Below, piece by piece: positions 1-6,511 of a DNA stretch of 28,008 nucleotides. The stretch is from the NCBI GenBank assembly GCA_947259865.1, contig CAMYNZ010000015.1, positions 1-28,008 on the forward strand. Direction: 5' to 3'. The notes beneath the pieces were generated by a model, which was given only the letters and a program-made list of their open reading frames with translations, searched no databases and was not told where the DNA came from. Position numbers and translations under genes: made by a program. Positions within the stretch are counted from its first letter, which is position 1. Each line of letters begins with the position of its first letter. This stretch comes from an uncultured Desulfobacterales bacterium (GTDB lineage: Bacteria; Desulfobacterota; Desulfobacteria; Desulfobacterales; G020354645).

Positions 1-57
1 AAATGCAAAGACCACTAGGGCTAATAAGCTCAATAATCGAATTTTTTTAATCATCAT
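1..57 (-). CDS. N-terminus of an exported protein (partial, runs off the window)
   Basis: Nineteen codons are visible on the minus strand from an ATG ending at 57, with a second in-frame ATG at 54. The translation starts MMIKKIRLLSLLALVVFAF: a basic n-region followed by a hydrophobic stretch, typical of a signal peptide or lipoprotein leader. The rest of the gene lies outside the window, so the mature protein cannot be identified. The upstream DNA is AT-rich without a Shine-Dalgarno sequence, as is usual in Bacteroidota. This could be a chance open frame, but the leader composition makes a real gene start likely. Confidence 0.5.
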   Translation of the reverse strand, partial: MMIKKIRLLSLLALVVFAF

Positions 58-301
58 TTTAGTGTTTAAGGTTTAAAGGTTCATGAAAAAAAATCATGAC
101 TGCCTCAGAATTATTAAAAGTAGGCTTTGTAGTCCTATTGAAGTAATAAAAAGGTTGAACATTACACTTTAGTGTCCCAGGATGCCTTATTACTTATCAA
201 GAGTATTCATTTTGATTGCACATTCTTATAATTGGCGGTAACCAGCTGAAGTTCTTGCCTGCCAATTGCTATTTTTTATGCTGTCGAAAATCTCAAACGA
301 T

Positions 302-363
302 CTGGGGTTAACGTCGCTCTACCTCCACATAAGTTCCGGTAGACAAGTTCGCTCGTTGGACCC
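302..363. repeat. 62-bp direct repeat, copy A
   Basis: This is identical to 436-497 at 61 of 62 positions; the only difference is G at 313 against T at 447. It begins CTGGGGTTAAC and ends GCTCGTTGGACCC. Copies start 134 bp apart with a 72-bp unrelated spacer. Near-identity of an apparently non-coding sequence suggests recent duplication or a dispersed repeat family. Confidence 0.85.
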
Positions 364-376
364 GGGCCGAGTGACC

Positions 377-401
377 AAAATTCATCCGGGGGATGAATTT
401 T
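377..401. repeat. Perfect 11-bp inverted repeat between the direct repeats
   Basis: AAAATTCATCC at 377-387 is followed by GGG and then GGATGAATTTT at 391-401, forming a perfect hairpin with a 3-nt loop. It lies in the spacer between the two 62-bp repeats. There is no clean T-run right after the stem on either strand, so it is not an obvious terminator. Confidence 0.7.
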
Positions 402-435
402 AGTGAGGAGCCAGCTGGTGCGGTGGCATTTAAAA

Positions 436-497
436 CTGGGGTTAACTTCGCTCTACCTCCACATAAGTTCCGGTAGACAAGTTCGCTCGTTGGACCC
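436..497. repeat. 62-bp direct repeat, copy B
   Basis: Second copy of the 302-363 repeat, with a single substitution at 447. It lies about 60 bp beyond the terminator of the minus-strand tRNA-Lys gene, so read-through transcripts from that gene would run through copy B, then the hairpin, then copy A. Confidence 0.85.
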
Positions 498-556
498 AGC
501 GCTCCCAAGGTCAAAGTCAAGATTGGATGCGCCGGTGCGCATTGAATTCCTCCGCT

Positions 557-596
557 TACAAAAACAAAAAGCGAGCTATTGTTTTAGCTCGCTTCG
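557..596 (-). terminator. Rho-independent terminator of tRNA-Lys
   Basis: On the minus strand a 9-bp stem (AAGCGAGCT at 594-586 pairing with AGCTCGCTT at 577-569) encloses an 8-nt loop and is followed by T5-G-T5 (568-558). It sits 26 bp after the tRNA 3' end, where the tRNA transcript should stop. Confidence 0.8.
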
Positions 597-621
597 GAAT
601 TCGGTGCCAATCTTGGCTCTC

Positions 622-697
622 TGGTGACCTGGCTGGGGCTCGAACCCAGGACCCTCTCCTTAAAAGGGAGATGCTCTACCAACTGAGCTACCAGGTC
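622..697 (-). tRNA. tRNA-Lys (anticodon TTT)
   Basis: A full cloverleaf reads on the minus strand. The acceptor stem GACCTGG/CCAGGTC pairs perfectly. A GCTC/GAGC D stem and a TTCGAGC T loop on a CTGGG/CCCAG stem are present. The anticodon loop is CTTTTAA on a TCTCC/GGAGA stem, giving anticodon TTT (Lys). The 3' CCA is encoded (622-624) after discriminator A at 625. Length is 76 nt. It has its own promoter upstream (754-783) and a terminator downstream (557-596), so it is a single-gene transcription unit. Confidence 0.97.
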
Positions 698-753
698 AAA
701 ATGTTTAAGGTCGTTTTTCTTCAGGAATCTCACAGGTACTCCTTAAGAGGGTG

Positions 754-783
754 CAAATATACTATCAATAATCTATTTTTCAA
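754..783 (-). promoter_or_regulatory. Bacteroidota-type promoter of tRNA-Lys
   Basis: On the minus strand TTG (783-781), 19 nt, then TATATTTG (761-754) matches the Bacteroidota consensus TTG-N19-TAnnTTTG exactly. Transcription would start near 747, leaving about 50 nt of leader before the mature tRNA 5' end at 697. Confidence 0.8.
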
Positions 784-856
784 GACCGAGAGGGTAGAAA
801 TTTATTTTTTTTTGAATATCCCGGTAATTGCGCCATTTTTACCAAAAAATAATAGA

Positions 857-1372
857 ATGATCATCGTCCTTGTGGGGTATATGGGTAGTGGAAAATCGGT
901 TGTCGGGAAACTTCTTGCACATTCCCTGGAGCTTCCATTTATAGATCTTGATGAATATATAGAAAGTGAATTACAAGAAAGTATATCACAAGTTTTTAGC
1001 AAAAAAGGAGAGATATATTTTAGAAAGAAAGAACACGAATATCTTCAAAAAGTGCTGCTAGATCATGATCATCTGGTACTGGCAACGGGAGGGGGAACCC
1101 CATGTTACTCTGGTAATATGGAGTTCTTATTAAAGAAAACCCCTTACGTTTTCTATCTTCAGGTATCTGTCTCAGGATTAGCTAATAGACTATCAATGGA
1201 AAAAGAGCACAGACCAATAATTAGTCATCTTAATGATGATTCTCTCCCGGAATACGTCGCCAAACATCTCTTTGAACGGAACCCTTTCTATATGATGGCG
1301 AACTATACAATAGTCTGCGAGGGGAAATCAATAGAGGAGATAGTAAAAGAAATAGAGGACGATCTAGTTTAG
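857..1372 (+). CDS. aroK: Shikimate kinase
   Basis: Phosphorylates the 3-OH of shikimate with ATP, a cytosolic step of the chorismate (aromatic amino acid) pathway. The 171-residue product has the normal family length. Visible motifs are the P-loop GYMGSGKS (residues 7-14), Asp32 in the shikimate-binding LDEY segment, the GEIYFRKKE segment with Arg56, the glycine-rich GGG at 78-80, and Arg119-Pro in the lid. The open frame continues upstream through the tRNA region, but the protein begins naturally at the ATG at 857, directly before the MIIVLVGYMG strand. Its last 9 bases overlap the end of the convergent phosphoribosyltransferase gene. No clear TAnnTTTG box was found upstream. Confidence 0.95.
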   Translation: MIIVLVGYMGSGKSVVGKLLAHSLELPFIDLDEYIESELQESISQVFSKKGEIYFRKKEHEYLQKVLLDHDHLVLATGGGTPCYSGNMEFLLKKTPYVFYLQVSVSGLANRLSMEKEHRPIISHLNDDSLPEYVAKHLFERNPFYMMANYTIVCEGKSIEEIVKEIEDDLV

Positions 1373-1861
1373 AAAAACCTCATCTTTTTTAGGTTGGAAA
1401 CGCACATGAACGTGCTCCTGAAGGGAAGTAGAAAGCGAGATACCTTTGTAGTCTGCCTTTACAGGATATTTTTTATGATTCCGATTTACAAGAACAGCGG
1501 TCTTTAGCTGTTTTAATGGTGTTTTAAGGAAGTGATGCACCCCGTATATCAGGGTAGAACCCGAATTTAGTACATCATCAACAAGCACAATAGATCCATT
1601 TCTATAGTCATCTGCAGGAATGGAAGTTGATACGCCGCTTTTTATTGGGTTGGTCTTATCCATGCTAACCTTGCACAATAGGATCTCCGCCTCCGTGATC
1701 TGTTTCAGCACTCGTTGTATTTTCTTGGCAAAATCTAATCCGCCTCCATCGATCCCGGCAATAATGATCCTCTTCTCTTCTACATTAGCCTCCAGGATCT
1801 GATAGGCAATACGACGAATGATATGTTCTATTTGATGGTGATTCAGGATTTTATTTTCCAT
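1364..1861 (-). CDS. Phosphoribosyltransferase, PyrR-like type I
   Basis: A 165-residue type I phosphoribosyltransferase. The PRPP-binding loop IVLVDDVLNSGSTL (residues 91-104) with the paired acidic residues Asp95/Asp96 is diagnostic. An earlier IIIAGIDGGGLDFAKKI segment (32-48) forms the PP-loop strand, and a basic C-terminal part follows. Size and order resemble the PyrR/uracil or hypoxanthine phosphoribosyltransferase group, but the base specificity cannot be read from the sequence, so pyrR is not claimed. It is the last gene of a minus-strand cluster, 3 bp after the methyltransferase gene, and overlaps aroK tail to tail by 9 bp. Likely cytosolic. Confidence 0.85.
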   Translation of the reverse strand: MENKILNHHQIEHIIRRIAYQILEANVEEKRIIIAGIDGGGLDFAKKIQRVLKQITEAEILLCKVSMDKTNPIKSGVSTSIPADDYRNGSIVLVDDVLNSGSTLIYGVHHFLKTPLKQLKTAVLVNRNHKKYPVKADYKGISLSTSLQEHVHVRFQPKKDEVFLN

Positions 1862-1864
1862 GGG

Positions 1865-2467
1865 TCAGTCAGATTTCTTCTCAAAGATAAAAAAGAGTTC
1901 GGTTCCCTGTCTAGGTGGGATGGAATTAAAGGCTCGTTCTAATATCCTGATATGAAAATAAGTAGAAAAAAGTGTTCTGTATAGCTCCATATTACCTCCA
2001 AAAGGAGGACCTTTTTCTGTTAAAGGGAAATCGAAGAAGAGTCCGGCTAACAGACCACCTTCCTTTAGAATTGATCTCATTTTTTGTGCATAGCGCTCCC
2101 TGTCATGAGGTAAAAGAGCACAGAAAAAGGTTTGTTCCAACACAAGATCAAAATCTTTTAGTTCCAGATCAAAAAAGTCGCCCACCAGCAAACGGTTCTT
2201 AGGAAAGCCGGGGTGTCTCTTTTGAAAGTCGTGCAGTGGTTTTTCACTAATATCGAGTGCATAGACAGATTGATAGCCTTGTTCATATAAGTAGCCTACT
2301 TCATACCCATTGCCTGCTCCCGGAACCAGGATTTTAAGATCCTTGGATGGAAGCTGATCTATAAATTCTTTCATAGGTGTTGAGATTGTTCCAACATCCC
2401 AACCTAATCGATTTTCCAGATAACGTTCGTCCCAATACCTTTTACTCGCCTTCATCCAGATAGTCAT
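1865..2467 (-). CDS. SAM-dependent methyltransferase, thiopurine methyltransferase family
   Basis: A 200-residue class I methyltransferase. The N-terminal YWDERYLENRLGWD signature (11-24) is typical of the TPMT/TMT group. The SAM-binding motif I is LVPGAGNGYE (47-56) and the acidic ribose-binding residue is Asp72 in ALDIS. A QTFFCALLP segment and a PPFGGN segment follow, as in the family. Natural substrates in bacteria are unclear (chalcogen or thiol detoxification is known for some members). The start at 2467 overlaps the 3' end of the S4 gene by 26 bp; an ATG at 2455 would also work and still overlaps, so translational coupling is likely. Confidence 0.85.
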   Translation of the reverse strand: MTIWMKASKRYWDERYLENRLGWDVGTISTPMKEFIDQLPSKDLKILVPGAGNGYEVGYLYEQGYQSVYALDISEKPLHDFQKRHPGFPKNRLLVGDFFDLELKDFDLVLEQTFFCALLPHDRERYAQKMRSILKEGGLLAGLFFDFPLTEKGPPFGGNMELYRTLFSTYFHIRILERAFNSIPPRQGTELFFIFEKKSD

Positions 2468-2813
2468 CTATAGTTCGCCTGTCTTTTTTTGTGGGTCTTC
2501 CCATTCCTTTTTTTCTATAGTAGTCCTTGGCGAGTTTCTGAACTTCCTGATGTTGCAATGCATCTTCCGGAGTGGTATCTACACGGTACAAGCCCACAAT
2601 TTTTGCTGCAACTCTGCTATCCGGGATCTCGATCACCGTAAGCTGATAATGGACCTGATTCTTCCGAACAATGAGTTTGTCCGAAGGAAACACCTCTCTG
2701 GATGGCTTAACCACTTGGTCATTGATCTGTATATGACCTTTCTTGCAGGCCTCTGTGGCCTTGTTCCGAGTCTTGTAATAGCGGGTACACCATAAGTACT
2801 TATCAATGCGCAT
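2442..2813 (-). CDS. S4-domain RNA-binding protein, Hsp15-like
   Basis: A 123-residue protein. The N-terminal S4 domain (about residues 1-60) begins MRIDKYLWCTRYYKTRNKA, the form seen in the Hsp15/YbcJ-like heat-shock ribosome-rescue group. It continues with the basic strand GHIQINDQVVKPSREV, followed by a short charged C-terminal tail rich in Lys, Arg and Asp. Hsp15 binds 50S subunits carrying peptidyl-tRNA; by homology this protein binds structured RNA. The start is placed at the ATG at 2813, directly before the S4 domain. The frame stays open for another 28 codons upstream, but that extension crosses the probable promoter box at 2846-2853. First gene of the S4-methyltransferase-phosphoribosyltransferase cluster. 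Confidence 0.85.
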   Translation of the reverse strand: MRIDKYLWCTRYYKTRNKATEACKKGHIQINDQVVKPSREVFPSDKLIVRKNQVHYQLTVIEIPDSRVAAKIVGLYRVDTTPEDALQHQEVQKLAKDYYRKKGMGRPTKKDRRTIDDYLDEGE

Positions 2814-2845
2814 AAACAAACTAAATTCTTTGTTAAGGTCTTCAA

Positions 2846-2853
2846 CAAAAATA
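2846..2853 (-). promoter_or_regulatory. -7 box upstream of the S4 gene
   Basis: TATTTTTG on the minus strand matches TAnnTTTG perfectly and lies 33 bp before the S4 start codon. I see no good TTG at the expected -33 distance, so this is a partial promoter match. It lies in the 78-bp divergent gap shared with the FKBP lipoprotein gene. Confidence 0.45.
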
Positions 2854-2891
2854 GTGGAAAATTGTATCTTGCGGACGTTAAAAGAAAAGCT

Positions 2892-3836
2892 ATGCAATTA
2901 AGAAAAGTCGTTCTTGCAATGACTGTAATTATTTTTGTTCTGTCTTGTAAAAAAGATGACGGTCTAGGAATTGAAATAGTACCTCCCAAGATGCTAAGTG
3001 AAGTTGTGGTGGAAGATGAAGCTTCAATTCAGGCATATCTGGAAACTCATTTCTATAATTATGAGGACTTTGAGAACCCTCCCGCCGATTTTGATTTTCA
3101 AGTACAATTAGACACTATAGCAGGAACCAATGGTGATAAGCGCCCGCTTTCACAAGATGTTCAGTCCATGACAATTGAGGTGTCATCAGAAGATTTTGGC
3201 CTCGATGACAATGAGACCGTTGCACATAAATTATACTATCTGATCGCTCGGGAAGGCGAAGGTGGAATGCCTACAGCTGCAGATTCTACCTATATCCGTT
3301 ATCAAGGATCTTTTTTAAACGGAAATTTGTTTGATGGTACGGCTGATTATACATGGCAATATTTACCATTTTTTCTTCGTGGGTATTCTCAGGGAGTATC
3401 TAAATTCAGAGCGGGAGACGCTATTGTGGAAAATCCTGATGGTACCACGGAAATTACCAATGGAGGTGTAGGAGTAATCTTCCTCCCTTCAGGATTGGCA
3501 TATTTCAATGGTAGTTCTAATGGAATTGCGCCCTATTCACCTTTGATCTTTAAGATCTCAACCGGACTTTACATACCAGATACAGATTATGATGGAGATG
3601 GTATCCCATCTATTATGGAGGACCTAAACGGGGATGGTGATGTTACAAATGATAATACAGATGTTGAACGCGAAAAAGCAATTCGCTCACAATTATTCGC
3701 AAATCATCTGGATCCGGATGATGATGAAGACGGTATACTAACCAGAGATGAAATAGTCATTGATGCACAAGGGAATATAAGTTTCCCTGATGATGATAAT
3801 GATGGGATCCCAAATTATCTGGATCGGGATAGTTGA
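2892..3836 (+). CDS. FKBP-type peptidyl-prolyl isomerase lipoprotein with Asp-rich repeats
   Basis: A 314-residue lipoprotein. The leader MQLRKVVLAMTVIIFVLSC ends in a lipobox with Cys19, so it should be anchored in a membrane, in Bacteroidota often the outer one. The middle (about residues 120-235) resembles an FKBP prolyl-isomerase domain: a YIRYQGSFLNGNLFDGT strand, a gap-filled core, IFLPSGLAYF and a final SPLIFKISTG strand. After it come Asp-rich loops of the type DTDYDGDGIP, DLNGDGDVTND, DPDDDEDG and DDDNDGIPNYLD, which look like thrombospondin-type-3/EF-hand calcium-binding repeats. The start at 2892 is chosen because it opens the signal sequence; an in-frame ATG at 2862 adds a non-signal extension. 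Whether it is active as an isomerase is not shown. Confidence 0.8.
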   Translation: MQLRKVVLAMTVIIFVLSCKKDDGLGIEIVPPKMLSEVVVEDEASIQAYLETHFYNYEDFENPPADFDFQVQLDTIAGTNGDKRPLSQDVQSMTIEVSSEDFGLDDNETVAHKLYYLIAREGEGGMPTAADSTYIRYQGSFLNGNLFDGTADYTWQYLPFFLRGYSQGVSKFRAGDAIVENPDGTTEITNGGVGVIFLPSGLAYFNGSSNGIAPYSPLIFKISTGLYIPDTDYDGDGIPSIMEDLNGDGDVTNDNTDVEREKAIRSQLFANHLDPDDDEDGILTRDEIVIDAQGNISFPDDDNDGIPNYLDRDS

Positions 3837-3852
3837 TCTATTTTAACATATT

Positions 3853-3890
3853 AAAAAAGTCCTGAGAATTCTCAGGACTTTTTTTATTTC
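3853..3890. terminator. Bidirectional terminator
   Basis: A near-perfect palindrome AAAAAAGTCCTGAG/CTCAGGACTTTTTT (3853-3866 and 3871-3884) with an AATT loop and T-runs on both strands. It lies between the convergent FKBP lipoprotein gene and the PorT-like gene and can end both transcripts. Confidence 0.9.
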
Positions 3891-4477
3891 TAAAGTTTTA
3901 AGGAGAAGCTTAAGATAAGCTGATCTGGTCTTGTATCAATCCTGCTTTCTCCTACCGTAGTAAGGTTAGTATTGATAAATGTGGCCTCATTATTGCTGAA
4001 TCCTCGTTCGTACCGCAGATCTATACCTAATTTTCCAAGGTTGATACCGGCACCTGCATTTAGACCAACCGTAAAATCATTCTTCACATCACTGATGGTG
4101 ATGCCATCATATTCTGTATCCAGAATATATTGAAAGGCAGGACCGGCAAAAACATGCAAAGGTCCAATGACCTTAGTTCCTATCAATAAAGGAAGGTCTA
4201 GCTTTTGCATTTTAAAATCATCATTATCGTATTCAGATTTGGTACTGGTGTAGACCAATTCCGGACGTATGTAAACGCTGGAACCTACCTGGCCAAAAAA
4301 GCCAATATGGTATCCTACATTTCTACTTGGATTCTTTGCTGCCGCACTGGCAGATTCAAAATAATCCCCGTTAGCATTGTAGTTGAGTCCGGCTTTTACC
4401 CCAAATTTAGAATCGGTCTGCGCAAAAGAAATGGCAGTAAAGGCAGCAATAGCTACCGTGAGAAGCGTTTTTTTCAT
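3890..4477 (-). CDS. PorT-family outer-membrane beta-barrel protein
   Basis: A 195-residue exported protein. The signal peptide is MKKTLLTVAIAAFTAISFAQ. The rest is alternating-residue beta strands typical of small outer-membrane barrels: KFGVKAGLNYN, GYHIGFFGQVG, VYIRPELVYT, LPLLIGTKVIGPLHVFAGP and LGIDLRYERGF, ending with an aromatic/hydrophobic SFSLKL strand. The GVKAGLN start and PLLIGT...AGP pattern are those of the 'porin family / outer membrane beta-barrel (PorT)' proteins common in Flavobacteriia. It probably spans the outer membrane; the cargo or partner is unknown. It lies 50 bp downstream of the transketolase pair and could be co-transcribed or have its own promoter. Confidence 0.8.
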   Translation of the reverse strand: MKKTLLTVAIAAFTAISFAQTDSKFGVKAGLNYNANGDYFESASAAAKNPSRNVGYHIGFFGQVGSSVYIRPELVYTSTKSEYDNDDFKMQKLDLPLLIGTKVIGPLHVFAGPAFQYILDTEYDGITISDVKNDFTVGLNAGAGINLGKLGIDLRYERGFSNNEATFINTNLTTVGESRIDTRPDQLILSFSLKL

Positions 4478-4527
4478 AATGTGTTCTTTTTAAGACATAA
4501 ACCTAGTATCAAGAACGATACCAAAGC

Positions 4528-5484
4528 CTATACTTTTCTTTTTAACACCTGATAAACGGCCTTCTCTATAGCTTTATTGTTTAATCCGTATTTTTCCATT
4601 AATTCATCAGCAGTTCCACTTTCTCCGAAGGTATCCCGGGTTGCTACAAACTCTTGTGGAGCCGGGTGTTGCTGGGTTAGCGTACGAGCCACACTTTCGC
4701 CCAGTCCACCTAAAAAATTGTGCTCCTCGGCGGTTACAACGCACCCTGTTTTGCGAATGGATTTAAGTAGTGCTTTCTCATCCAATGGTTTTATGGTGTG
4801 GATATTAATGACCTCTGCGGAGATACCTTGGGTTTCCAAAGCCTCGGCAGCCACCAAAGCTTCCCAAACCAGATGTCCGGTTGCTACAATGGTCACATCG
4901 GTACCTTCATTCAGCACCAATGCTTTTCCGATCTCAAATTTCTGGTCTGCAGCTGTAAAATTTGGCACTTTTGGTCTTCCAAAGCGGAGATATACCGGCC
5001 CGTGATGCTCGGCAATGGCAAGGGTAGCAGCTTTGGTTTGGTTAAAGTCGCATGTATTGATCACCGTCATTCCCGGTAGCATCTTCATCATCCCTATATC
5101 TTCCAGTATCTGATGTGTTGCTCCGTCCTCACCCAATGTAAGACCGGCATGCGAGGCGCATATCTTTACATTTTTATCCGAATACGCAATAGATTGCCTT
5201 ATTTGATCGTACACCCTTCCCGTAGAGAAATTGGCAAAGGTTCCTGTAAATGGAATATACCCTCCAATGGTTAGTCCGGCTGCGATTCCCATCATATTGG
5301 CTTCAGCGATCCCTACTTGAAAGAATCGGTCAGGATTCTCTTCTATAAACTGCTCGATCTTTAATGAGCCCACAAGATCGGCACAAAGGGCCACCACTTT
5401 TGGATTAGATCTTCCCAGTTCGGTCATACCTGCTCCATAGCCACTTCGAGTATCTTTTTTTCCTTGATCGATATATTTTTTCAT
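4528..5484 (-). CDS. Transketolase, C-terminal subunit
   Basis: A 318-residue protein matching the second half of transketolase: the pyrimidine-binding domain plus the C-terminal domain. RSGYGAGMTELGRSNPKVVALCADL opens the Pyr domain. The catalytic glutamate lies in VGIAEANMMGIAAGL (about residues 76-90), followed by GLTLGEDGATHQ. The C-terminal domain carries the LVWEALVAAEAL helix and VVTAEEHNFLGGLGESVA. With the N-terminal subunit 21 bp upstream it should form a two-polypeptide ThDP enzyme that moves two-carbon units in the non-oxidative pentose phosphate pathway. A DXS-like role is less likely because the split-transketolase pairing is intact. No unusual features. Confidence 0.92.
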   Translation of the reverse strand: MKKYIDQGKKDTRSGYGAGMTELGRSNPKVVALCADLVGSLKIEQFIEENPDRFFQVGIAEANMMGIAAGLTIGGYIPFTGTFANFSTGRVYDQIRQSIAYSDKNVKICASHAGLTLGEDGATHQILEDIGMMKMLPGMTVINTCDFNQTKAATLAIAEHHGPVYLRFGRPKVPNFTAADQKFEIGKALVLNEGTDVTIVATGHLVWEALVAAEALETQGISAEVINIHTIKPLDEKALLKSIRKTGCVVTAEEHNFLGGLGESVARTLTQQHPAPQEFVATRDTFGESGTADELMEKYGLNNKAIEKAVYQVLKRKV

Positions 5485-5505
5485 GTAGTAGTCTTAATAA
5501 TTATA

Positions 5506-6351
5506 TTAATAATCCCCAAGGGTTTCGGTGTTTTGGGCCAATGCAGTTGCAAGTTGTTCATCATTGGGAGCTTTTCCATGCCATGCATGGGTATACATCA
5601 TAAAATCGACCCCATTACCCATGATAGTATGCATGATAATGCATACGGGTTTTCCTTTTCCAGTTCTGCTTTTAGCTTCTTTCATGGTTTGGATGATCGC
5701 ATTTACGTCGTTCCCTTCCTTAAGTTCAATAACATCCCATCCAAAAACGGTAAACTTAGCACCAACATCGCCAAGAGACATCACCTCTTCGGTTGCTCCA
5801 TCAATCTGTTGTCCATTTCTATCTATCGTGGCAATAAGGTTGTCTATTTTTTTACTGCCTGCATACATAATGGCTTCCCAATTCTGACCTTCCTGCAATT
5901 CTCCGTCGCCGTGAAGGCTATAAACAAGATGGTTATCTCCATTGAGTTTTTTCGCATGCGCAGCACCAATAGCGACAGACATTCCCTGGCCTAAGGATCC
6001 GGAAGCGATTCGTACACCAGGTAACCCATCATGGGTAGTAGGATGTCCCTGTAAACGAGAATTCAGCAATCTGAATGTATTTAATTCCTTTATAGGAAAA
6101 TATCCTTTACGCGCCAGAACACTGTAATAGACGGGAGAGATATGTCCGTTAGAAAGGAAGAATATATCCTCTCCGATACCATCCATAGAGAAGGTCTTCT
6201 TCAGTTCCATGACCTCGTAATAGAGGGCCACAAAAAATTCTGTACATCCCAGGGACCCGCCGGGGTGTCCGGAGTTTACCTTGTGTACCATACGCACTAT
6301 ATCTCTGCGTACCTGAACAACGATCTCTTCTAGTTCTTGCAATGTTGGCAT
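5506..6351 (-). CDS. Transketolase, N-terminal subunit
   Basis: A 281-residue ThDP-binding half of transketolase. The ThDP/Mg motif runs from HGDGELQEGQNWEA to IDRNGQ (GDG...N). NSGHPGGSLG near the N-terminus and GSLGQGMSVAIGAAHAKKL are family hallmarks. The start is set at the ATG at 6351 (MPTLQELEEIV), which matches the usual length. The frame extends to an ATG at 6405, but a promoter (6375-6405) overlaps that extension, so it is unlikely to be translated. Forms one operon with the C-terminal subunit. Confidence 0.93.
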   Translation of the reverse strand: MPTLQELEEIVVQVRRDIVRMVHKVNSGHPGGSLGCTEFFVALYYEVMELKKTFSMDGIGEDIFFLSNGHISPVYYSVLARKGYFPIKELNTFRLLNSRLQGHPTTHDGLPGVRIASGSLGQGMSVAIGAAHAKKLNGDNHLVYSLHGDGELQEGQNWEAIMYAGSKKIDNLIATIDRNGQQIDGATEEVMSLGDVGAKFTVFGWDVIELKEGNDVNAIIQTMKEAKSRTGKGKPVCIIMHTIMGNGVDFMMYTHAWHGKAPNDEQLATALAQNTETLGDY

Positions 6352-6374
6352 AATTATGTTCTTATTTTTCGAGC

Positions 6375-6405
6375 TAAAAGTAACCGCAATCTTTGGCTTG
6401 TACAA
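6375..6405 (-). promoter_or_regulatory. Promoter of the split transketolase genes
   Basis: On the minus strand TTG (6405-6403), 20 nt, then TACTTTTA (6382-6375), one mismatch from TAnnTTTG. Transcription would begin near 6368, about 17 nt before the chosen ATG at 6351. Confidence 0.55.
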
Positions 6406-6486
6406 GGGGAGTTATAATATTTTATCAACGAGAACGCGGCCTTTGAACTTTATTTTTTTGTTAAGGAAAATCTATACTGTGTTACC

Positions 6487-6494
6487 TATCTTTG
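6487..6494 (+). promoter_or_regulatory. -7 box of the tgt operon
   Basis: TATCTTTG matches TAnnTTTG perfectly and is followed 18 nt later by the inferred TTG start at 6512. A TTG at 6458-6460 lies 26 nt upstream, longer than usual spacing, so the -33 element is uncertain. The box falls inside the in-frame upstream extension of tgt and argues that this extension is not translated. Confidence 0.55.
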
Positions 6495-6511
6495 CGTACT
6501 CAATAAGCTAC

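Larger units (their letters stand above)
58..556. other. Non-coding stretch with a 62-bp direct repeat pair
   Basis: I see no convincing gene in these 500 bases. Short open frames at 308-520 (minus) and 403-627 (plus) run straight through the repeats and resemble no family I know. What the region does hold is a pair of 62-bp direct repeats (302-363 and 436-497) and, between them, a perfect 11-bp inverted repeat (377-401). The part from 58 to 300 is AT-rich, featureless spacer between the divergent exported-protein gene and the repeats. Confidence 0.6.

Noticed and set aside
302..497. CRISPR array
   Set aside because: Only two repeats, 62 bp long with a 72-bp hairpin spacer and no cas genes nearby.
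622..697. Integration site (attB) in tRNA-Lys
   Set aside because: No repeated tRNA 3' end is found in the window and no integrase is near; the repeats at 302-497 are unrelated to the tRNA.
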